Below are positions 33,513 through 44,977 of a stretch of 64,000 nucleotides of DNA, one piece after another. Under the pieces are notes generated by a model. The model did not search any database. It saw nothing but the letters and a program-made list of their open reading frames with translations, and was not told the DNA's origin. How positions within the stretch are numbered: position 1 is the first letter of the stretch; every line of letters begins with the position of its first letter. The stretch is from Liquidambar formosana (Eukaryota > Streptophyta > Magnoliopsida > Saxifragales > Altingiaceae): positions 12,976,107 to 13,040,106 of the forward strand of contig CM077823.1 of the NCBI GenBank assembly GCA_039720395.1. Direction: 5' to 3'. The position numbers were made by a program, and so were the translations under genes.

Positions 33513-35579
33513 TTACACATAATACTTCTTCAATTGATTCAAATTGGTAGGACGAGCGAACTCAATTCCATCTAAATCCGTGAGGCGAACAGCCCCTGCT
33601 AGCAATATCTCTTTAATAACATACGGACCACCCCAACTTGGCTTGAACTTCCCTCGTGGATCAAAAATTGGAGCTCTGATTTCTTTCAACACCAAATCCC
33701 CTGTCTTCAAACCCCGGTCTTTGACATGCTTGTTGAATGCTCTTGCAACCCTTCGCTGATATCCCTGCACATGATACAAGGCCCTCAATCGTCTTTCATC
33801 GAGCAATGCCAGCTCATCATAACGGTTCTTAACCCAATCAGCTTCTGCTATCTGACTTTCCATGGCAACCCGTAATGACGGTACCTCCAACTCAATAGGC
33901 AAAACAGCCTCCATCCCATACACCAAAGAATAGGGGGTAGCCCCTGTTGACGATCTCACAGATGTTCTATAGCCCCACAAGGCTAATGGCAACTTCTTAT
34001 GCCAATCAGTGTAAGTGTCAGCTGTTTTCTGTAATATCTTCTTAACATTCTTGTTGGCGGCTTCCACTGCTCCATTAGTCTGCGGGCGATAAGGGGAGGA
34101 TAGATGGTGCACTATGTTGTATTTCTGCAAAAGCTCCTTGGTTTCTTTCTGAAAGTGCTGACCATTGTCTGAAATAATCTCATGGGGTACCCCATACCTG
34201 TAGATAATGTTGAGCTGTATGAACTGTGCTACCTTCTTGGCATTCAGGGTCTTGAAAGATGCTGCCTCTACCCACTTAGTGAAGTAATCGATAGCTACCA
34301 AGATGTACTCATGCCCATTGGAGGCTTTTGGCTTAATCTGCCCAATTATATCTATTCCCCACACTGCAAACGGCCAAGGCGACGACATGCTTGTCAAAGG
34401 CATGGAAGGCAAGTGTTGTCCATTAGCAAAGACCTGACATTTGTGACACTTCTTAACATGTGCATGGCAATATCTCTCCATTGTAGACCAATAGTAACCC
34501 AACCTCATGATCTTCTTAGCTAGCATATAACCATTCATGTGCGGTGCTCCAACTCCTTCATGGATTTCACTAACAAGACGTTCGGCTTCTTCCTCGGTGA
34601 CACACAACAGATGGACCCCATCGTATGACCTTCGGTATAGCTTTCCTCCACACAAAACATAGTGACTCGCTAGCCTCCTCAGTGTTCTCCTATCAATACG
34701 GGATGCTCCTTCAGGATACTCCCTTTCCTCAATGAACTTCATGATGTCATGGTACCAAGGATGGCCGTCTTTCAACTCTTCTTCTCGAATAGAGCAACAA
34801 TACACAGGTTTTTCTCTACATTCTATCACCAACGGTTTTACATTCCCACCATCCGGGATTTCTACCAGAGAAGCTAGAGTTGCCAAAGCATCAGCGAACT
34901 GATTCTTATTTCTTGACAAATAATTGAACTCTATTTCCACAAACTCCTTAGTTAAGGCTTCTAAGTAAGCATGATACGGCAGCAACTTTTCATCACGAGT
35001 CTTCCACTCTCCCTTTATTTGGAAGATAATCAGTGCTGAATCTCCGAAAACTTCTAACTCTTTGATCCCCAATTCCAGTGCAGCTTCCAATGCAAGGATG
35101 CAGGCTTCATACTCAGCAATGTTGTTGGTTGCTTCAAACCCTAACTTAACCGCCAAGGGTGTGAATGCTTCTTCAGGTGAAACCAGTAGGACTCCTATCC
35201 CATACCCTCTCTTATTTGCAGCTCCATCGAAGTATACCTTCCAGACCTTTTTTCCAATCTCCAGGACATCCTCATCGGGGAATTGATCATTGAATTGTTC
35301 TGATGACGCTACAGGGCAGCTAGCCAAGTAATCTGCAATGACACTTCCTTTCACTGACTTCTGTGTTATATACTTTATGTCGAATTCATTGAGAAGAATT
35401 GACCAACGAGCAGTTCTATAGGACAAGACCGGCCTTTCTATCAAGTACTTCAGTGGGTCCATTCGGCTTATCAAGAAAACCTCATACGACATCATGTAGT
35501 GACGGAGTTTCTGAGTTGCCCATACCAAAGCCACACAAGCCTTCTCTATGGCATTGTACTTCACCTCGTAGTCTATCAT
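33513..35579 (-). CDS. pol: Gypsy pol, C-terminal part: RNase H, second RNase H, integrase
   Basis: A 688-codon uninterrupted frame. Residues 1-90 finish the connection/first RNase H region (HYMMSYEV, DPLKYL). Residues 113-240 are a second RNase H with candidate acidic residues in YFDGA (Asp 118), NIAEYEA (Glu 156), VFGDSA (Asp 180) and QFADAL (Asp 230). This domain is the mark of Tat elements. Integrase follows: the HHCC zinc site at His 340, His 347, Cys 378 and Cys 381, and catalytic Asp 410, Asp 471 and Glu 506 with the classical 35-residue spacing. The basic C-terminal domain ends in FARPTNLNQLKKYYV. It is cut off from RT by a stop at 35633-35631, so it would not be made as part of a full polyprotein. 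Confidence 0.95.
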   Translation of the reverse strand: MIDYEVKYNAIEKACVALVWATQKLRHYMMSYEVFLISRMDPLKYLIERPVLSYRTARWSILLNEFDIKYITQKSVKGSVIADYLASCPVASSEQFNDQFPDEDVLEIGKKVWKVYFDGAANKRGYGIGVLLVSPEEAFTPLAVKLGFEATNNIAEYEACILALEAALELGIKELEVFGDSALIIFQIKGEWKTRDEKLLPYHAYLEALTKEFVEIEFNYLSRNKNQFADALATLASLVEIPDGGNVKPLVIECREKPVYCCSIREEELKDGHPWYHDIMKFIEEREYPEGASRIDRRTLRRLASHYVLCGGKLYRRSYDGVHLLCVTEEEAERLVSEIHEGVGAPHMNGYMLAKKIMRLGYYWSTMERYCHAHVKKCHKCQVFANGQHLPSMPLTSMSSPWPFAVWGIDIIGQIKPKASNGHEYILVAIDYFTKWVEAASFKTLNAKKVAQFIQLNIIYRYGVPHEIISDNGQHFQKETKELLQKYNIVHHLSSPYRPQTNGAVEAANKNVKKILQKTADTYTDWHKKLPLALWGYRTSVRSSTGATPYSLVYGMEAVLPIELEVPSLRVAMESQIAEADWVKNRYDELALLDERRLRALYHVQGYQRRVARAFNKHVKDRGLKTGDLVLKEIRAPIFDPRGKFKPSWGGPYVIKEILLAGAVRLTDLDGIEFARPTNLNQLKKYYV

Positions 35580-35630
35580 CTTCTTGCTTAAGTAGTAAAT
35601 GGCATTCTCCTTCTTTGACCCCTCAAGGTA

Positions 35631-36635
35631 CTAAGCTAGCATAGCTCCTGTCGCGGTTTCAGTGACCGTCAAGTATAATAATAACGACTCACCTTGTCGC
35701 GGAGGAACTAGAATTGGTGGATTACTCAAATACCTTTTAATAGTCTCGAAGGCTTCTTGACATTCTTCATTCCATACCTTCGGCACACCCTTCTTAAGCA
35801 ACTTGAAAATCGGCTCACACACCATAGTCAAATTAGCAATGAACCTGCTTATGTACTGAATTCTCCCCAAGAACCCTCGAATCTGCTTTTCTGTGCTAGG
35901 CGGCTCCATTTCTACAATAGCCTTGATTTTTCCTGGATCAAACTCAATTCCTCTCTGAGTAATCATGAATCCTAATAACTTGCCCGCAGTGACACCAAAG
36001 GCGCATTTCTGAGGATTCAATCGCAGGTTATACTTCTTTGCCCGCTCTAGGAACCTTTCCAGTGCCATGAAGCGTCCTTCTCAATCCACGGACTTCACGA
36101 TCATGTCGTCCACATATACTTCCACCTCCTTATGGATCATGTCATGCAGCAATGTTGTAGCAGCTCTCTGATAGGTAGCCCCAGCATTTCTCAAACCGAA
36201 CGGCATCACTTTGTAGCAATACGTTCCCCACTGTGTGATAAAGGCTGTTTTCTCCATATCTTGCGGCGCCATCTTTATCTGATTGTATCTGGAAAACCCA
36301 TCCATGAAAGAGAGGAGCACATGTCCTACAGTACTATCTACCAATACATTAATGTGGGGCAAAGGAAAATCGTCCTTAGGACTTGCTGCATTAAGATCTC
36401 GAAAATCCACACACATCCTCACTTTTCCATCCTTTTTAGGCACAAGCACTATATTGGATAACCACTCGGGATACTCCACAACCTGCAGGAACCCCGCGTC
36501 GAGTTGCTTGGTTACTTCCTCCTTTACCTTCAATGCCCATTCAGGTTTTAACCTTCTCAATTTTTGCTTTACCGGCTTTTTAAGGGGATTGGTGGGGATG
36601 AAATGCTGCACAATGTCTGGATCTATGCCGGGCAT
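35631..36635 (-). pseudogene. pol: Gypsy reverse transcriptase
   Basis: Two frames, 36635-36081 and 36068-35631, make up RT. The first has VPKKDGKVRMCVDFRDLN, SFMDGFSRYNQI, MPFGLRNAGATYQR and the active site YVDDM. The second has LNPQKCAFGV and GFLGRIQYISRFI. They are in the same frame, separated by TGA at 36083-36081, with another TGA at 36650-36648 before the domain and TAG at 35633-35631 after it. Each stop is one C-to-T or G-to-A change from the Arg, Trp or Gln codon normally found there. Confidence 0.93.
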
Positions 36636-36647
36636 GTCTTCATAAGA

Positions 36648-37546
36648 TCATGCAAAGGCTGTTATCTTGGCCTTTAAGAGGGCTATCAGCTTTTCTTTTT
36701 CAAGTGGTGAGAGGGTTATCCCAATTTTAATTACTTTTGGCAATTCATTTGTCCCTAAATTGATTGATTCCAATTCATCCATGTTAGGTTCAGTGACACC
36801 CCTTTTCCTTCGCTCGACGAGCTCCGGGGGGACGTCATTCCTAGGATCTATATCCATGCCATAAACATCCATAGAAGGGAGAAAAGAAACACTACAAGCA
36901 AACAATGTATAAAAGAAACACACTTCATTAAAGGAATAAACAAAAAGACACAAACTTGAAAAGGAAACAAAATTTGGTGCCACAACTATGAAACGACTCC
37001 TAACTCCACAAAGTGGGATAGGCGGACACACTTTATTGAAAGCAGGAAAGACTCTAACTAAGGAACCTACAAGCTACTATCAGGCAGGTCATGATCTTCC
37101 TCTTCAAGGATCTCTGCAATGGCTCCATCTTCTAGGTACCAATTGTGAAGCGGCATGGTTGCATGGTGAATTGACGAATCTTGGCAATCCTCTGTTGCTG
37201 ACTCCCCCACAGTAAGAACCATATCTTGGAACATGGTGACCATAGCATCGGTATCCACATGCTCTACCCAATCTTCTTCTTTCTTCTTCCAATAGCTATC
37301 ATTGATGGCTTCATCATCCACCATTTCAGCAGAGATTGGATACCACTCGGTGAAGAAAATCTCAAACCCCGGGATTCTGATCTTGGTTGTTGGATTAATC
37401 ATAGGCTCTGGGAACCCACAGTACAGGAAGTTATCTCCCTCCTTGATAAAATAGCCATTCAGAGTCGGCCTGTATGGTGAAATCTTAAAGTCTGGCACCC
37501 TTCCTTCTGCTCTGGCCTTTCCCTTCTCCTTATTCCTCCTTGTCAT
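36648..37546 (-). pseudogene. Gypsy pol linker between protease and RT
   Basis: Two minus-strand frames, 37546-37067 and 37031-36648. The first (FKISPYRPTLNGYFIKEGDN, CGFPEPM) and the acidic stretch after it are typical of the spacer of Tat polyproteins. The second ends in LGTNELPKVIKIG and LSPLEKEKLIALLK, which leads into RT. No enzymatic motif is present. Confidence 0.75.
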
Positions 37547-37571
37547 TTCTGCATAGTCATTCTTGGTGGGC

Positions 37572-40403
37572 TCATATCCTAACCCAAAAGTATAGGAAAC
37601 AACCCGGCTTTGAATAGAATAGGGAATTCCTTGTTGGCGACTGCCCTAGGCCCATACCCGGAAAGAAACTCATTTTCCGCATTATCTCACCAACATGTAA
37701 ATTACCATGGGGACAATAGTCAAGGGGTATCAATTCTTCCTTTTCCAACTCCTTTTCTATACATTGCACATACTCAAACCCCGACAAGGGTATCTCAACT
37801 GATTCTGGTTTTATTTCACATACGGGTACTCCTGCCATTTTCAAATCATAGTCGCCTTGAAGCGTAACAATGGCTCCCTCATGAGGGAACTTTACCTTTT
37901 GATGCAATGATGATGGTACAGCCCCAGCAGGATGAATCCAAGGCCTTCCCAATAACAGATTAAAACATGACGACACATCCAAGACTTGAAACTCCACTCT
38001 GAACTCCGTGGGTCCCTATGATTAAAGGTAAAGTAATCACCCCAATTACTTCTCTACGGGTATTATCATACGCCCTCACTGTCTGCCCAGATGGAGTGAA
38101 ATCAGTGGGCCCCAAGCCCAAAACAGTTGCAGTTCTCAAGGGACATACATTCAACGCGGAACCATTATCAATCAAGACCGTGGGAACCCTCTTCCCCATG
38201 GTGTCAACAGTTATATGCAAGGCTTGAGAGTGGCTTGGCCCACTTTTAGGTAAGTCAGCCTCTGCGAACACTATAGTGGAATTCTTCGGAGCAGGGTTTA
38301 CTAGATTCACCAATCCCTCAGGAGACAAATCAACCGGAACCTGTATTTGATTTAACAACTTCAGCACTGTCTGTCTGTGTTTGTGAGAGGCCATAAGCAA
38401 GCCCCATATGGTGATATTGGCATTGGTCTTCTTCAATTGTCTGAGTACTTCATCCTCTTCTTCTTGCACATCAAGGCGCTTATCTAACTCACCCAGTGGA
38501 TTATCAGATTCCAAGTGCGGAGGCTTGAAATGACGGCCCCCCCTTGTCATGTGGTCTATTTCTTCATCACTAGCCCATATGTCATCAATTTCATTTGTGT
38601 CACCCATCAGGTCATCCCATTCAATCATGTCAATGTCCTCCATCTGTACCTCTTCAGGTATATCATCCCAGCCCGTAGGAATTATGGGCTCACTTGGCAA
38701 TGGATCAGGATAAAGCACATAGTAATCAAATTTCCCCGAAGGTTCTCCCAACAACCCCACTCGAGGGTCTCCTGCTTCATACCTTTCTTTCAGCTGCTGT
38801 TGGATAGACTTCTTTTGTAAAAGTAGGATCTTTTGGTCAATGAGGTCCTGGACGACCTTTCTCAACATAGCACAATCCTCAGTGTCATGGCCGGGTATAC
38901 CATGGTATTGGCAATATTGATGGGGTGTTTGGGGTCTTGGCTTTGGAGGGTGAGGTATGATAAGGCCTTAGTTACAGCATTGGTAAAAGGCTCGGGTCAA
39001 GGACATGGGTAATGGGGTGTATTGTCTTATGGGTAGGCAAGGTCGAGATGGGTCGGCTTCAATGGCATTTATGGAGTTGGATGAATTATGAGAGGGAAGT
39101 GGATTTTGGGTGACATTTGGGCGATTTGGTGGAGTTAGCGGTGAGATGATTTGTTTGTCAAGTAAGTCTTGGATCTCATGCCTAAGGCGATAACAACGGC
39201 TGGTTGAGTGGCCTTTGGCTTGGTGGAATTTGCAGTATTCATTCTCATTGTAGCTCTTAGGCAATGGGTTTGGTGGTGGTCTTGGGTCGAGAGGTTTCAA
39301 TAGGCCTCGGCTTTTTAGCTTTTCAAGTACTTTCTCAAGTGGCATATGCAGCTCGGTAAATTGGCGAGGTGGGTTGGTGTCATTTAGGGAGATAGGTTGA
39401 ATGGGTTGGGCTATGGCATTGACCTCGGCATTGTTTTTCCCAGAAAAGTTCGACCTGCGGCTCTTTTGGACTTCTTCTGTCTTGATTGACCCATCGGCAA
39501 TGGCATCCTCAACTTGTGTACCTGCTCCAATAAGAGCTTTGAAATTGGGGAAGTAGTGAGTAAAGAGGTGCTTGTGATACACCAGCAATAGGTTCTTAAC
39601 CACCAACTGAATCTGATCTTCCTCATTCGGTCTATCCGCCATTTTCGAGGCCTTTTGCCTCCACCTTGTAATGAAAGCGGAAAAAGTCTCATTAGCCCCT
39701 TGTTTTGTAGTCTCTAGGTCTTCTTGTGACATCCACCTCAGTGTTGTACTTGTAGTGCTCTGAAAACTCATTACATATGTCCTCCCAAGTTCGGGTTCTA
39801 TTCTCATCCAAAGCTAGGAACCATTTCAAGGCAGACGTGGCTAGGGTTTCATGGAACATTTGGGCCAAGAGTTCATCTGTCGCTCCTCGAGGGTGCATAG
39901 CTCGCACATACATCTTCAAATGGGTCTTAGGGCAACCCGTTCCATCAAACTTTTCTAATTCGGGCATCTTAAATTGTAGTGGAATACGAGCTTGAGGAAA
40001 CAAAGATAGGGTACGTACATCCACCATGTCATCTGTCCTACAAATTCCCTTTATAGTTATCTCCAAGGCTTCTACCTTGCTAGCCAACACAGAGTCTGTA
40101 TCAGAGGTCTTCCCCTTACTTCCCCCTTCTAGGTTAAAAACTTCAGGTGATTCATTCCCCTTGGGCTGAGTGCTTCCCCCATCATTGGTCTTAGTGCCTT
40201 CTCCAGACTGGGTCCCATTTTCGGTGTTATCCCCTGGGGTACGGCCATTATTCTGTTCAGGGTTCGGACATCTTATGTTGGATATCTTGGGCCATTTTCA
40301 ATGCTCTCTCGGATACATCAGTGGTGTAATCAAGCTTGGTCATGATAGCCTTCAAACAAGTCTCAACATCAAAACCCCCTTCACTAGTTGCTTCGTCGGC
40401 CAT
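37572..40403 (-). pseudogene. gag: Gypsy gag and protease
   Basis: Gag starts at ATG 40403-40401 (MADEATSEGG). The retrotransposon-gag core is in 40090-39692 and 39807-38968 (FDGTGCPKTHLKMYVRAM, ETLATSALKWF, FSAFITRWRQKASKM). Two Cys-His boxes follow, in EYCKFHQAKGHSTSRCY and in YCQYHGIPGHDTEDC near 38.9 kb. Protease has the active-site motif VLIDNGSALN with Asp at 38169-38167. A region with SFFPGMGLGQ at about 37.67 kb matches the G-patch-like end found in Tat elements. Frame changes near 39.75 kb and 37.97 kb and stops near 40.26 and 38.97 kb break the frame. Confidence 0.9.
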
Positions 40404-41130
40404 ATCTGACTAGTTGGTAGAATCAATCTTCACTAAGCGCCCTTGCTGGTCGCGGATCCAAGCCAGTACGTCCTCTCACTCCTCTATGAAAGGGAATAAT
40501 CAGTCTCTCATCCTAAGGGTATGTCCTAGGCTTCCATATTTGTCTCAATGACTTCACGCCATATATACTCAATTAGTCCCTTTCGATTCAATCACCTTTA
40601 CAAGGGTCATGGGTGAAAGGTACGTATTAAGGATATAGGATGCAAAGGTTCTCTTATTAAATGTTCATTAAGCACATCACAAACACGGTCATGATATCAT
40701 TACAAACAGATGTGGGTGCATAAAGGTGAAACCATAGTGTCCTACAAGTCTATCTATATGGACTAATGATAAGGGTAGGCTGGGGTCCTTCACTTGCTTG
40801 AGCAATCTTTATACCTAACCACATGTGGCATCAGGAACGCCGCGTGGGTCCAGCAGTACGTGATTAACTCATTTAATATACTCAAGGGCAAGCCCAAGGG
40901 TATTTGGCAAGAGAGGTTGAGAGCTTTCGCCCCAACTCATGGAATCAGGAAAACCAAGGTTGAGGCTAGGCCCGTCAGTGGCAAGGGACATCGATCCTAA
41001 CATGCAAGAATTTGCGCACACAATGCAATAAATGAAAGCACACAATCAAGCGAATGCAATGTGATTGATTTTAATTAAACAAAAGAAATTAACTTAGCCC
41101 AATCAAATTGTATAGAGTCTAGCCCATAAG

Positions 41131-41148
41131 TCCCTAGTGGAGTCGCCA
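41131..41148 (-). other. Gypsy primer-binding site
   Basis: Four bases past the 5' LTR end the minus strand reads TGGCGACTCCACTAGGGA, starting TGG as tRNA 3' CCA complements do. Tat/Ogre elements are known to be primed by tRNA-Arg; I assign it by lineage, not by alignment to a tRNA. Confidence 0.75.
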
Positions 41149-41152
41149 ATTC

Positions 41153-44100
41153 TGTGGACCCTAAAAAGAGGCCCACAAGAGGGTTTAAAAGGAAAGGAAT
41201 CGCCACCTTATTTTTTAAAGGAAACAAGGAAAACCCTAAAAAACAGTTTTGTTTTAGGAAAACAAAAGAATGACTCCATGTTTAAAAATGGTAAGGCAAA
41301 AGATCTTTTGGAAACCAATGAAATCGGGGATTCGGAGGCTAAGTTACGATATGGGAAGGTTCTAGGCAAAGCCTATAGGCACCCATATCGCCCTAAACGG
41401 TCTCTTAATTTAATTGGGGCCAAATTAAAGTCTTAATCACACATCAATTAACAATTATCATCACAAGACAGCATGCATATCATCCATTCATTCATCCATA
41501 TAAGCAATTAAATCAAAGGAAAACAGAAAAAAGAAAGAGGGGGGAGAAAACCTAAGATACTTAGTATCCTAGGGTGGACTTGAACCTCACGAAGAGCGCC
41601 TACGTACCATGTATGGAAATACATGGATCAAAGTCCACGTAGTTCGAAAGGGAATAGGGTTATAACCTAATCAAGGCCTATGGTAAACCCTAAGTTTCCT
41701 TTCAAGTAAAACATGGTAAGTTTCCAAAATAAATGATTCTCAAAAGATTTTTGGTAAATATAGAATTTGATAAAGATGGAAACTTTGATTTAAAAGGTAT
41801 TTTTTTTATTGAAAGGATACTCTAGAATCTACCATATCCCTCTATTAGGAAACAACCCTAGGGGGGAGAACGGGAAAGTTTCAAGGAAAGGAAAGAAGGG
41901 TGAATTGGGGCACCCTCATACCCTACTTACCTTAAGCAAAAGCAACCTGTCAAAGTAACCACCCTATTGCATAGGGTAATTACCTTATTTGTAAGATTTC
42001 ATCTCACAATAGCCAATATAACCACCCCACATTGGTGGGGTAGTTGCACCTGTTGTACCTGTCAAAGCACCTGCAACTTCCATGCAAAGAACACCAAAAA
42101 TACCAACCAACCAGGCTAGATTCCAAATCAAGCCATTATCATGCTTAAACATAAGCAAACACATGCTCAAAATATCATATCAAGGACAAATAACAGATCT
42201 GGATAGAATTGAAATAAGGCTTAAAATCAACCACAAGTCATGCAACAACATGAATCATAAGCTAACTAAAACCCTAATTCAACCCTGCATGCAATGACAT
42301 GCAAAAAACCCTAAAATCAACTATATGAATGCTAGAAATAACATAGTTACCTAATATGGAACACATATGCAGCAACTACAGAGAAAATCCCTAACTAATC
42401 ATGCTATATGCAACTTTCCTAATACAAGGATGAATGAAACCCTAGAATCACACTAGTGCATAAAATTCCATGAAATAACCCTAAATCATGCAAAACAGAA
42501 TATGAGCAGCATTCTAACCATGCATATTAATCAATGGAATGATCCACACATGATAAAGACATAGACTTTCACATGAAATAAAGCTATTCTAAGCATAAAC
42601 TCAATTTCAGCACTAAGGAAACCCTAGAATCCCAAACATTCAGTAAATCACATGGAATAGCATCCTAGCATACTAAACAGCCCACAAATATCATCCTAAA
42701 CATGCATACTAGCTAATGGAAACAACAAAATACAATAAAAACATAAGCTTTAATATGCAAAAGAGTTATTTCATGCAGAAAACCAATTTCAGCACTAAGG
42801 AAACCCTAGAGTCCCAAACATGCAGTAAATCACATGGAATAGCATCCTAGCATACTAAACAGCTCATGAATATTATCCTAAATATGCACACTAGCTAATA
42901 GAAGCAATAAGACATGATAAAGACACAAACTTGAACATGAAATAATGACTATTCCATGTAAAACCCTAGAAAAGACTCTAAAAAACCCTAAAAACACAAA
43001 CACTCATAAAACTACATAGAATGACATTATATCATGCAAAACCAGCCATAAACAATATCCTAATCATGTATTCTAAGCATTAGAAGCATCAACACATGAT
43101 AAAACGATAAGCTTTAAACATGAAGTAATGCAAAGCTATGCAAAAACCCTAGTTTGAATGAAAGAGAGAAAGGGGAAGGGGTATACCTATGGTGGCTGCT
43201 GTAGAGAGTCCTCCTCCTCTTATGTGCTGCTGGAAACCACCTCCTTCAAGCTTTCAAGCAATGTTCTAGCCCTCCTCAAGCTCTCTCTCTCACTCTCTCA
43301 TTCAAAATATAGGTTAAACTACCCTAAGGATGGCTGTCATAGCCTCCAAGTCTCACACATGCCTCACACTTCAGAAATTGCCTCCCCAGTCCCTCCTATT
43401 GCTGAAGTATAAGGGGGTATTTATAGGGATTGAGGGGAAACCTTCAATGGTTGGGATTAAAACCCTAGGGATTGATCCAAGGGCTCTTAGAGGTTCCCTT
43501 GGGGCTCAAGTAGGTCAAATAGGGCTGAAATTAGGGTTAAATGGCGGCTGGAGGCGAGCAAATCCGAGGAAATAGGGAGGGAGCCGCGTCAAAGCTCAAA
43601 AAAGGAAAGTGGCTCGGGTGACCACCTGGGGCTGGGCGGCTAGCCGCCTGGGCCCAGGCGGCTAGCCGCCCAGGCCTGGGTGGTCACCCGAGGCCATGTC
43701 ATCTTATGCCCAAATTTGACCCCCTTCGACTTCCAAATGTATTTCAGGGCCCAAATGAACTCCGATTTTGACGAAACGAAAGCCAAAACGACCGTGTTTT
43801 GAAGGGGAATGTAATTTGAGTCACTTTAGGGCAAGAAACCCTAGCCATGGCTGCATGGTTGGGTCCTACAAAGGTGGTTAACTGCTATGCCTCACCTTTG
43901 CTTAGCTTAGGCATGCACATAGGGTCGCACCGAATGCTTTCCAATTCGAAATTCAACCTCCCTAAACACATTTGGGGATGAAATTAAGACTAATCAAGGT
44001 CGAATGAGTAGTCATAGAGTGAAAATCATGAACCAATTCGGGCTAACCCGAAGTAGGTCTCTTAGCCAACCTGAGCCTTGTTGAGCCATTCTAATCCTGA

Positions 44101-44400
44101 ACCATCAATTCATCGAATTGAACCCACAAATACCTCAAATACAACCATATGAACTCCAATTGGCAACTTGGAGATCATTTCAAGGTCAAATGAAAAGTTT
44201 GTGACCTAAAAGACGATTATGCCCCTCAAGTCACAAAAGTTCTTATTAACCCTCAAGATCAACTCCAAATCGAACCAAAATTCATACATACCATCCTTAG
44301 GACCCTAGAAACTCAATGCAAAAGACTAGACTCAAAAAGGAAACAAAAAGACACATGTAATGACAAACCCTAGCTAAGGTGGCAAAAATGGGGTGTGACA
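41153..44400 (-). repeat. Gypsy 5' LTR (3248 bp)
   Basis: Near-identical to 23769-27017. It contains the palindrome 43693-43611 and TATAAATA at 43425-43418, which would drive gag-pol. The TGGCGACTCC motif of the other LTR reads TGGCGATTCC here (41205-41196). Confidence 0.96.
43611..43693. promoter_or_regulatory. Large palindrome in the 5' LTR promoter region
   Basis: Same module as 26227-26310, slightly cleaner (GGCGGCTAGCCGCCTGGGCC core). It lies 186 bp upstream of the TATA box at 43425-43418 on the minus strand. Confidence 0.85.
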
Positions 44401-44405
44401 GTTCC

Positions 44406-44516
44406 CGCCGCAAAAGATTTCTTCCAAGAACCCTTGCTTAAGGTTTTAGATCTCTTGGAAGGAGGGCTAGGGTTTGGTGGTAGGTTTTTGAGAGTTTTAG
44501 AGGATTTGGGAGCCAT
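44406..44516 (-). pseudogene. Copia third ORF, N-terminal part
   Basis: ATG at 44516-44514 (MAPKSSKTLK). The product is rich in Lys, Ser and Pro. It is interrupted after 37 codons by the gypsy insertion; the frame resumes at 23763 (see 22509-23763). The stretch between RNase H and this ATG (44517-44977) is non-coding and carries several TCAGACGTCTGA-like motifs. Confidence 0.7.
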
Positions 44517-44977
44517 GTTAGTGAGTTTGGGAGAGAATGAGATGAAGAAATAGGTTTTATAGCCGAAGAGAGAAGATGAAATGGTGTTATGAACAGGCGC
44601 GGGAAGATGAAATGAATCATTTGAGGCTGTAATCTCTCTTATACCCCACAACTTTCGAATGTTTGAGTCCTGTTTTGGACATTTGAAAATATCAGTAAGA
44701 AATGCCCCGTTCAGTGTACAAAACACAGACGTCCAACTGGTCATTCAGATGTCTAATGTGCATTTTCAGACGTCTGGGTGTTAACTCAGACGTCTGAAAA
44801 TTCCAGTGGTGAAATTCGTTAGACACAAAAATAATTCCAATATATATGGTGTTTCAAATGTCTAAGTCCCATTACAGACGTCTGAGTTGAATTTCAGACA
44901 AATGAACCTTAGACATCCTGAACTCATTCAAATCATAAAGAAATATATCTTAAAAGGAAAATATCATCAACTAAGTA

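Larger units (their letters stand above)
23769..44400 (-). mobile_element. Ty3/gypsy Tat-lineage retrotransposon with antisense genes
   Basis: A 20,632-bp element with LTRs 41153-44400 (5') and 23769-27017 (3'), read on the minus strand TGTCACACCCC...GGGTCCACA. The 5-bp duplication GTTCC is at 23764-23768 and 44401-44405. The order on the minus strand is LTR, primer-binding site, gag, protease, RT, RNase H, second RNase H, integrase, two antisense genes, tandem repeats, polypurine tract, LTR. A second RNase H domain, antisense ORFs and long LTRs are known marks of the Tat/Ogre group. It is inserted in the third ORF of the copia element. Its genes carry stops, but the LTRs differ by only about 1-2% by eye. 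Confidence 0.96.

Noticed and set aside
41137..41436. 99-aa plus-strand frame, copy of the above
   Set aside because: Duplicate LTR sequence with no protein homology.
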